A stretch of DNA of 64,000 bases from Candidatus Nanoarchaeia archaeon (GTDB lineage: Archaea; Nanoarchaeota; Nanoarchaeia; SCGC-AAA011-G17; JAFCDX01), in assembly GCA_028717785.1 (NCBI GenBank), contig JAQUND010000003.1, positions 20,465-84,464 of the forward strand, given 5' to 3'. The position numbers and the translations under genes are program-made. Below the pieces are notes generated by a model. The model worked only from the letters and a program-made list of their open reading frames with translations, ran no database searches and was not told the DNA's origin. This document shows positions 59,311-64,000 of this stretch, piece after piece. Positions within the stretch are counted from its first letter, which is position 1. Each line of letters begins with the position of its first letter.

Positions 59311-60167
59311 AATCAAATAAACAATACTATGAAGATTTAGAAAAGTCTGGATCCCTTGAATCAGTACAAAAAGACGGTAAGCCTAAAACTTCATTAGAAA
59401 AAACTATTGCATTAGGGTACCCTATTATTGTCGCTATATTAACAATAATAACATCATTCTTACTTATTTTCAAAAGAAAAAAAATGGATTTTAAAGTATT
59501 TATTCCCCACATGATAATAGGTTCTATCTGTGGTTGGTTTTGGGGAATTTTTATGGAAAAACTAGATTCAAATTACCCGGGTTGGTTATTTCATCCATGG
59601 GCTGTAATAGGCCCTGAATGGATATTAACGATTGAAGACTGGTTATTTTATCCTGTTTGTGGTGCTTTTTTCTATACATTATTTCGATTGATAAAAAACA
59701 CAAAAAAATCGAACGAATTATCTAAATGGTGCTTTCAAATATTTCATATTTCTATAACGCTTTTCTTTATTTATTTTACTAGTTATGCTGGCAAAAGTAT
59801 TGCACTACAATTTGCTATTATTTCAATCCCTTTATTTTTCTATAGTTGGGATCGATGGGACACTTTACACTATTTAAAAATGTTTTTATTTATAATAATT
59901 TTTGCAACACTCTGGGATTGGGCTGCAGTAACTTGGATAACAAAAATTCCTGGTTTTTCTTGGGCTTCTCAATGGATCTACGTGACATTTGATTCTCAAG
60001 GAATAGCACATCACAGTTCTGTTTTTCTTTCATATAAAGAACATCCTTGGGCATGGATTTTTAATAATCCTATAGAAATCACACCATGGTTCGGAATAGC
60101 TGGTGCAATGTTTACATATTCACTAGCAATGGCTCTTGATAAATTTATTTATAAAAAAAATGATTAA
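59307..60167 (+). CDS. polytopic membrane protein, lycopene-cyclase-domain-like
   Basis: A 286-residue integral membrane protein with about seven spans after a charged N-terminus. The segment GPEWILTIEDWLFYPVCGAF resembles the acidic 'P-x-E-[ED]-x-x-F' element of the small lycopene cyclase (CrtYc/YcD) fold. It is coupled to the histidine-kinase-like gene, so it may be a sensor or isoprenoid-binding partner rather than an enzyme. The relationship is tentative. Confidence 0.45.
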   Translation: MKSNKQYYEDLEKSGSLESVQKDGKPKTSLEKTIALGYPIIVAILTIITSFLLIFKRKKMDFKVFIPHMIIGSICGWFWGIFMEKLDSNYPGWLFHPWAVIGPEWILTIEDWLFYPVCGAFFYTLFRLIKNTKKSNELSKWCFQIFHISITLFFIYFTSYAGKSIALQFAIISIPLFFYSWDRWDTLHYLKMFLFIIIFATLWDWAAVTWITKIPGFSWASQWIYVTFDSQGIAHHSSVFLSYKEHPWAWIFNNPIEITPWFGIAGAMFTYSLAMALDKFIYKKND

Positions 60168-60537
60168 AAAAAATGATATAACTTTTCAATTTAATGTTTT
60201 ATGTCAACGAACAAAATGGGGTGAAGGTGACAGTGTATACACAGAACTTGTGTATATTACAACTGATGAGTTAGTTAGTTTTATCATTTATTATTATCAT
60301 AATGATCTTGATAAAGTTGTAATAAGAAATTTATATGTTGATGAGAATAATAGAGAAAAAGGAATTGCATCTTCTATTATTAAATCAATACAACAATATT
60401 GCAAAAAAAATAATAAAGATTTGTGTTTATGGTGTCATAAAGATAGTTGGCTTTATGATTGGTATAAAAGAATAGGGTTTCAATATTATAACATAAAAGA
60501 TGAAAATACAGTATGGATGATTTTCAACGATCTTTAA
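60160..60537 (+). CDS. GNAT-family N-acetyltransferase
   Basis: A 125-residue GNAT protein starting at ATG 60160, overlapping the previous gene by eight bases; an in-frame ATG at 60136 is less likely. VVIRNLYVDENNREKGIASS is the beta4 strand and acetyl-CoA pyrophosphate loop (R-x-x-G-x-A), followed by WLYDWYKRIGFQYY. It transfers an acetyl group to an unknown amine. Confidence 0.75.
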   Translation: MIKKNDITFQFNVLCQRTKWGEGDSVYTELVYITTDELVSFIIYYYHNDLDKVVIRNLYVDENNREKGIASSIIKSIQQYCKKNNKDLCLWCHKDSWLYDWYKRIGFQYYNIKDENTVWMIFNDL

Positions 60538-60594
60538 TTTCTAATTAATAAAAAATTAATTTATGTTGTTTATAAGAGAATTTTTAAATTAAAA

Positions 60595-60625
60595 TTGGCA
60601 AAAAAAACAAAAAATTCGATATTTA
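60595..60625 (+). promoter_or_regulatory. putative promoter, TTGGCA-N19-TATTTA
   Basis: TTGGCA (60595) and TATTTA (60620), 19 bases apart, with TTCGATATTTA round the -10. It shares the arrangement at 7808 and 47708, and the first twelve bases (AAAATTGGCAAA) match 47704 onward. It precedes the gene at 60712. Confidence 0.45.
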
Positions 60626-60711
60626 AAATGTGTAAAAAAAATGTTCATAATGATTTTTTTTGAGTGTTTTATTATCATAGGCAAACAAAACATTTTTCAA
60701 AGGAGATTTAT

Positions 60712-60915
60712 ATGTCTTATGTTTTTACGCCGAGGAAAGCTGATGAACCAAGAGTTTCTCTAAGTATCGAGAAAGAAAGCGCAGAAAAGCTGTATGCGTA
60801 CGCTGACAAACTAAGAATGTCTGCAAGGCAGCTGGCAAGTATTCTGATCGGTACAGCATGTGATCGAGATCTTTACACAGAACTTTTTAGAAAAGAGGAT
60901 GAAAATGAAAATTAA
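60712..60915 (+). CDS. ribbon-helix-helix-like small protein
   Basis: A 67-residue protein starting at ATG 60712, seven bases after AAAGGAGA; a GTG/ATG further up lacks a site. RVSLSIEKESAEKLYAYADK followed by a second helix (SARQLASILIGTA) is a ribbon-helix-helix pattern. It probably regulates its own unit. It overlaps the secreted-protein gene. Confidence 0.55.
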   Translation: MSYVFTPRKADEPRVSLSIEKESAEKLYAYADKLRMSARQLASILIGTACDRDLYTELFRKEDENEN

Positions 60916-61597
60916 ATTTTTGCTTTTGATTGTCGTGTTGTTTTTCTCAAGTTTCGCTTTTGATACTCTTAAAGTAGAAAACAAAAATGAGACTTATAAT
61001 ATGGGAATAAGTTTACTTGATCATTTTAATGTGTCTTTATTTTATAATGACACTCTATCGAGTGATTCTATAATAGTTAAGCCCACGCTTCTTGTAGATG
61101 ACTTTAAAAACGATCGGTATACTTATATCTTGTCTGAAGTCAAAGGTGACACATTTGATGGGTGTCGATCTTTTCATGCTTTTGACTATGAAAAAAGTCA
61201 AGTAGTAATCAGATATTTTACACAGCAGGGGTCTACACTTTACTCTACGATCACTTATGAAAAAGTAAAAGTAGATGAACAAGTGCCAACGTGTGTTACT
61301 TTCAATCACATGTACATCATAGAAAACACACAAGTCCACTATTTTGTAAAAGATCAGAAAAGAGATGAGATACACTTGATATCTAAAACGTCTTCTGATA
61401 AAGCTTATGACATGGTATACACTAAAGATAATCTAGTGTATGTTTCTAGATCGTATAGACCAACAGTCTGTCGTAAGAATATATTGCAAGACAAGAACTT
61501 TTATACTGTTGATCTGTCTGGAAGACTTGTCAAAAGCACGACAATAAACAGAGTGATCATACAGTCACACGGGATTAAAAAACTAAGAATAAAGTGA
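60905..61597 (+). CDS. secreted protein, unknown function
   Basis: A 230-residue product starting at ATG 60905 with GAGG seven bases upstream. A signal peptide (FLLLIVVLFFSSFAF, cleavage near SFAFDT) leads a beta-rich domain, perhaps a propeller fragment (VYTKDNLVYVSRSYRP). Like the 979-residue protein it ends in GRLVKSTTINRV and a basic IKKLRIK tail, a possible short sorting end. G+C is somewhat above average. Confidence 0.55.
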   Translation: MKIKFLLLIVVLFFSSFAFDTLKVENKNETYNMGISLLDHFNVSLFYNDTLSSDSIIVKPTLLVDDFKNDRYTYILSEVKGDTFDGCRSFHAFDYEKSQVVIRYFTQQGSTLYSTITYEKVKVDEQVPTCVTFNHMYIIENTQVHYFVKDQKRDEIHLISKTSSDKAYDMVYTKDNLVYVSRSYRPTVCRKNILQDKNFYTVDLSGRLVKSTTINRVIIQSHGIKKLRIK

Positions 61598-61607
61598 TCA
61601 CTCTTAG
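61583..61607 (+). other. inverted repeat at the gene end
   Basis: CTAAG (61583) and CTTAG (61603) flank the 10-base palindrome AGTGATCACT (61593-61602), which includes the TGA stop of the secreted protein. It may fold as a hairpin that ends transcription weakly; no T-run follows. Confidence 0.35.
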
Positions 61608-61696
61608 CACATTCGAAGTGATCGCCTTATAGAAACTATATACAAACATTTTCAGTATGCTAGACACCATCTAACTGATAAGAAAGAGATGATGAA

Positions 61697-63172
61697 ATGA
61701 TAAACGAACTAACAAACGATCAAGAAAAATTATTATCTGTTTATAAAAAAAAATGGATTGATATCGGACTATCTACAAAGACAATATCTGACGATGAATG
61801 TAAATCAATAATAAACAACTTATATAAACACGTTCTAAAATACGATCCTCCCACAATTATCATTATGAACAACCCTATCACAACTTGGTTCGCTACTTTA
61901 TTATTACAAACTAAAAAAGATCAAGTTGAGAATCAAGTTCATGATCAAGTTGGGAATCAAGTTCATGATCAAGTTCATGATCAAGTTCGTGATCAAGTTC
62001 GTAATCAAGTTGGGAATCGAGTTTTTAATCAAGTTGGGAATCAAGTTTTTAATCAAGTTGGGAATCAAGTTCAGAATCAAGTTCGTAATCAAGTTCGTGA
62101 TCAAGTTCATGATCAAGTTCATGATCAAGTTGGGAATCGAGTTTTTAATCAAGTTCGTGATCAAGTTCATGATCAAGTTCATGATCAAGTTCGTGATCAA
62201 GTTGAGAATCAAGTTGAGAATCAAGTTTGGGATCAAGTTGGGAATCAAGTTCGTGATCAAGTTGAGAATCAAGTTCGTGATCAAGTTTGGGATCAAGTTG
62301 GGAATCGAGTTTGGGATCAAGTTGGGAATCAAGTTCGTGATCAAGTTGAGAATCAAGTTGAGAATCAAGTTTGGGATCAAGTTGGGAATCGAGTTTTTAA
62401 TCAAGTTCATGATCAAGTTCATGATCAAGTTGGGAATCGAGTTTTTAATCAAGTTCGTGATCAAGTTCGTGAAAATGTAAAAAAAGTAGTGTTTCCTTAT
62501 ATGCAGGGTCATTGGGATACAGGTTATTTCTCATTTTATGATTATATGCAAAATGTCTTAAACATAAAACTAGTTCCCTCTTTCAATTATTATCTTGAGA
62601 CATCTAAACTAGACTTCATATATCCACTCAAAGATTTCTGTGTTGTATGCAGAAAACCAATTTCTTATACTTTTAATAATACAAACGTATTACATAACGA
62701 ATCAGGCCCTGCAATTAAATATAAAGACGATTTTGAAATTTACTGTCTTAACGGTGTTACTGTAAAAAAAGAAATAGTGATGACACCTTGGGATGAGCTT
62801 GATTCTAATTTGGTTCGAACAGAGACAAATGTAGAGATACGTAGAGAGATAGTAAGGAAAATAGGAATAGAAAAAATTTGTAAAGATTTACATGCAAAAA
62901 TAATAGATAATAAAGATAATTATGAGCTTCTGCTTTTAGATAATAGACCTTACTTGAAAATGTTAAATCCGTCTATCGGAGTCTATCACGTAGAAGGAGT
63001 ACCGTTAGAATGTAAAACAGTTGAAGATGCATTGAATAGTAGAAAGCCAGAAAAACTTAGACGAATTCCTATAGATGAAGAAGGAGGATCGAACTGGTAT
63101 CAACAAGGAGATGTATGTGTATGGCCATCAAATGCTAAAACTGTAAAAAATAAACCTATAATTTTAACATAA
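61697..63172 (+). CDS. DUF6745-type protein with embedded 46-unit repeat
   Basis: A 491-residue protein. The C-terminal part (PYLKMLNPSIGVYHVEGVPL and onward) matches DUF6745, a family I know from large phages and cyanobacterial/other genomes without assigned role. Residues ~75-258 are 46 tandem four-residue units, (D/N)-(Q/R)-V-x, likely an elongated beta-solenoid or coiled rod. The flanks (ELTNDQEKLLSVYKKKWIDI, and YMQGHWDTGYFSFYDYM) are normal sequence, so the repeat expanded inside the domain. The next gene is its usual partner. Confidence 0.7.
   Translation: MINELTNDQEKLLSVYKKKWIDIGLSTKTISDDECKSIINNLYKHVLKYDPPTIIIMNNPITTWFATLLLQTKKDQVENQVHDQVGNQVHDQVHDQVRDQVRNQVGNRVFNQVGNQVFNQVGNQVQNQVRNQVRDQVHDQVHDQVGNRVFNQVRDQVHDQVHDQVRDQVENQVENQVWDQVGNQVRDQVENQVRDQVWDQVGNRVWDQVGNQVRDQVENQVENQVWDQVGNRVFNQVHDQVHDQVGNRVFNQVRDQVRENVKKVVFPYMQGHWDTGYFSFYDYMQNVLNIKLVPSFNYYLETSKLDFIYPLKDFCVVCRKPISYTFNNTNVLHNESGPAIKYKDDFEIYCLNGVTVKKEIVMTPWDELDSNLVRTETNVEIRREIVRKIGIEKICKDLHAKIIDNKDNYELLLLDNRPYLKMLNPSIGVYHVEGVPLECKTVEDALNSRKPEKLRRIPIDEEGGSNWYQQGDVCVWPSNAKTVKNKPIILT
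61919..62470 (+). repeat. 46 tandem 12-bp repeats, GATC-rich
   Basis: Forty-six units of exactly 12 bases, each (G/A)ATC(A/G)AGTT plus a variable triplet (CGT, CAT, GGG, GAG, TTT, TGG, CAG), filling 552 bases. Twenty-two units begin with GATC. The array keeps the reading frame and has no stop in several frames. Blocks such as GGG-TTT-CGT recur, showing segmental copying. Confidence 0.95.
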
Positions 63173-63182
63173 GGAGCAAAAA

Positions 63183-63425
63183 ATGAAAAAGCTTAAAAAA
63201 TCCGTATTAGCTGAGGGAGAAACTACAGGACATGCACACGTATTAGACGCTAATGTCGATGTATATGAACATGATGATGGAATAAAACAATTTTCTTTAG
63301 GTTCAGATACAACTTTGATTCATGAAGAACACAAACCTATAACACTTCCTAAAGGTGAATATTGCAGCGACACAGTATTAGAATATGATCATTTCTTAGA
63401 AGAATCAAGGAAAGTTCAAGACTAA
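63183..63425 (+). CDS. conserved small partner of DUF6745 protein
   Basis: An 80-residue protein with the pattern KSVLAEGETTGHAHVLDANV, HEEHKPITLPKGEY and YDHFLEESRKVQD. This kind of small gene regularly accompanies DUF6745 genes as I recall. His residues (GHAH, HEEHK) could bind metal. The ribosome site AAGGAG is good, and it starts ten bases after the upstream stop. Confidence 0.65.
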   Translation: MKKLKKSVLAEGETTGHAHVLDANVDVYEHDDGIKQFSLGSDTTLIHEEHKPITLPKGEYCSDTVLEYDHFLEESRKVQD

Positions 63426-63474
63426 TATAAGTGATTTTGAGCGTTATAGGTGATTAGTATTGATTTTTTGAAAA

Positions 63475-63800
63475 GCAGATATTGTATGTCCGTTTTGCGG
63501 AAGCGAATGACCGTTTGATATTGAACCAGGAGCGATATATTGTCGAGATTGTGACGGTGGTGTCGAAAAACACTCTATATTAAAGTTAATTTGGTTGATT
63601 CATGGAACAAGCAGGCGGGGCAAGGGGAAGAAAAATTTTTACAGTCCGCTTCGTCCACCAACAGTGATTATACGGCGGCCCTTATGCGGATACGTAGCAT
63701 CGTGCGCGGTCGTGGCGATAATGTTACAAAGATAGGTAAGGTGAGCGACGTGTTAGCGGGCATTCATTTTCACAAAGCGGAAAACGACGCATAATCGCGG
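63475..63800 (+). pseudogene. decayed zinc-ribbon gene (restriction-alleviation Lar-like)
   Basis: One frame reads DIVCPFCGSE, a TGA stop at 63508, then PFDIEPGAIYCRDCDGGVEK. After a frame change, VDSWNKQAGQGEEKF follows (frame of 63591, ending at 63794). CPFCGSE, YCRDC and the SWNK end are the order of Lar-type zinc ribbons. No start codon precedes it. Two separate lesions indicate a dead gene. The 3' part is much richer in G+C than the rest of the window. Confidence 0.5.
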
Positions 63801-63859
63801 CCCTTATGTGCAATGGCCTGTGAGAGCAATATTGTAGGCCTCGCCAAAGAAAGGTAATT

Positions 63860-64000
63860 ATGTCTCTTTACAGTGTAGATGAAGTTTGCCGCGACTGTGA
63901 AAATGTGGTTCTGTGCTCTGAATGTGAATCTGTTAAATATTGCAGTGTAGGTGCATCTATCAACAGCATCAATGGTACATGCGAGTCGAAGAAGATGCGG
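63860..64000 (+). CDS. 5' end of a Cys-rich protein gene
   Basis: ATG 63860, preceded by AAAGGTAA, opens a frame that runs off the window (47 codons seen). The protein starts MSLYSVDEVCRDCENVVLCS and has at least six Cys in the visible part, so it is probably zinc-binding. Not recognised. The 60 bases before it hold no gene. Confidence 0.55.
   Translation, partial: MSLYSVDEVCRDCENVVLCSECESVKYCSVGASINSINGTCESKKMR

Noticed and set aside
61904..62512. Long minus-strand frame (202 codons) and a second plus-strand frame through the repeat array
   Set aside because: Both follow from the stop-free 12-bp unit and give low-complexity Ile/Leu/Asn or Ile/Lys repeats. The chosen frame continues into normal protein sequence on both sides.
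63487..63590. TGA read as Trp (alternative code) in the zinc-ribbon frame
   Set aside because: Many genes here clearly end at TGA and conserved Trp codons are TGG. A second lesion (frame change) also marks this locus as decayed.
63591..63794. Independent 67-codon gene (TTG start, DSWNKQAGQ)
   Set aside because: It reads as the tail of the broken zinc-ribbon gene, and there is no ribosome site.
1..64000. tRNA or rRNA genes
   Set aside because: I scanned the gaps for T-loop and acceptor patterns by eye and found none. Gaps are short and very AT-rich. A covariance-model tRNA search would settle it.

Overview
The window is a very AT-rich, densely packed stretch of what looks like the replication and accessory-gene region of a large (jumbo-class) double-stranded DNA phage, or a phage-like megaplasmid. 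Nearly all genes lie on the + strand with overlapping or near-touching ends. Unlinked bacterial-type functions (polymerase, topoisomerase, ligase, nucleotide enzymes, a ribosomal protein, HPr) are mixed with many small unknown genes. No capsid, tail or terminase gene is recognised here. The only possible virion or secreted proteins are a 979-residue secreted protein and a TIM-barrel-like protein. Clear Shine-Dalgarno sequences and a C-terminal domain of the type-IX-secretion kind point to a host in or near Fibrobacterota/Bacteroidota. That is an inference.

Layout. 1-7.7 kb: Ycf46-type AAA+ ATPase, a YhaM-like HD nuclease, a histone-H1/Hc1-like protein, SSB, a ParB-like protein and a glycosyltransferase. 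7.7-12.5 kb: the large secreted protein, small genes, a MazG-like enzyme and a lipoprotein. 12.6-18.3 kb: one regulated unit with a ribbon-helix-helix gene behind a phased operator, two helix-turn-helix genes, PP2C phosphatase, protein kinase with zinc ribbon, nicotinamidase-like hydrolase and vWA protein (a TerY-P-like triad), ended by a strong terminator. 18.3-30.6 kb: nucleotide and DNA enzymes, namely ThyX, a flavoprotein, a MazG-HAD fusion, a uracil-DNA glycosylase, a nucleotide kinase, a ThyA-fold protein with an Asn-to-Asp change, DnaE and dCMP deaminase. 30.6-43.7 kb: TopA, lytic transglycosylase, MmcB-like nuclease, LigA, CoaB-like protein, nucleotidyltransferases, Nudix hydrolase and CCA-adding enzyme. 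43.7-55.8 kb: accessory genes including an AAA ATPase with an apparent -1 frameshift, R2K ATP-grasp, HPr, macrodomain, NUMOD-type endonuclease, GT9, nicotinate phosphoribosyltransferase, a tyrosine recombinase, a second YhaM and ribosomal protein bS21. 55.9-64 kb: TIM-barrel protein, protein phosphatase, histidine-kinase-like and lycopene-cyclase-like membrane proteins, secreted protein, a DUF6745-type protein carrying 46 tandem 12-bp repeats, and decayed zinc-ribbon sequence.

The most striking feature is six solitary 31-32 nt CRISPR-type repeats (subtype I-C-like) at 30884, 31454, 33623, 34543, 42308 and 55881. All are on the + strand and all sit just after a stop codon. The stem bases vary but mostly keep pairing, while the GATTGAAAC 3' handle never changes. 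No cas gene and no ordinary array is present. They could be RNA anti-CRISPRs that mimic crRNA, or sites where the host Cas5d/Cas6 cuts phage messages. The copy at 31454 has a -10 element just upstream and lies inside an 11-bp outer stem, so it looks like a small RNA in its own right.

How the genes fit together: one set builds and repairs DNA (DnaE, SSB, LigA, TopA, UDG, ThyX, dCMP deaminase, MazG-like enzymes, YhaM nucleases). A second set handles NAD and ADP-ribose (nicotinamidase-like, nicotinate phosphoribosyltransferase, NadR/AAA_28-like kinase, Nudix, macrodomain), which may rebuild NAD against NAD-depleting defences. A third set is signalling (kinase, PP2C, DSP-type phosphatase, histidine kinase-like, HPr). 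Several genes have visibly higher GC than their neighbours and look recently acquired.
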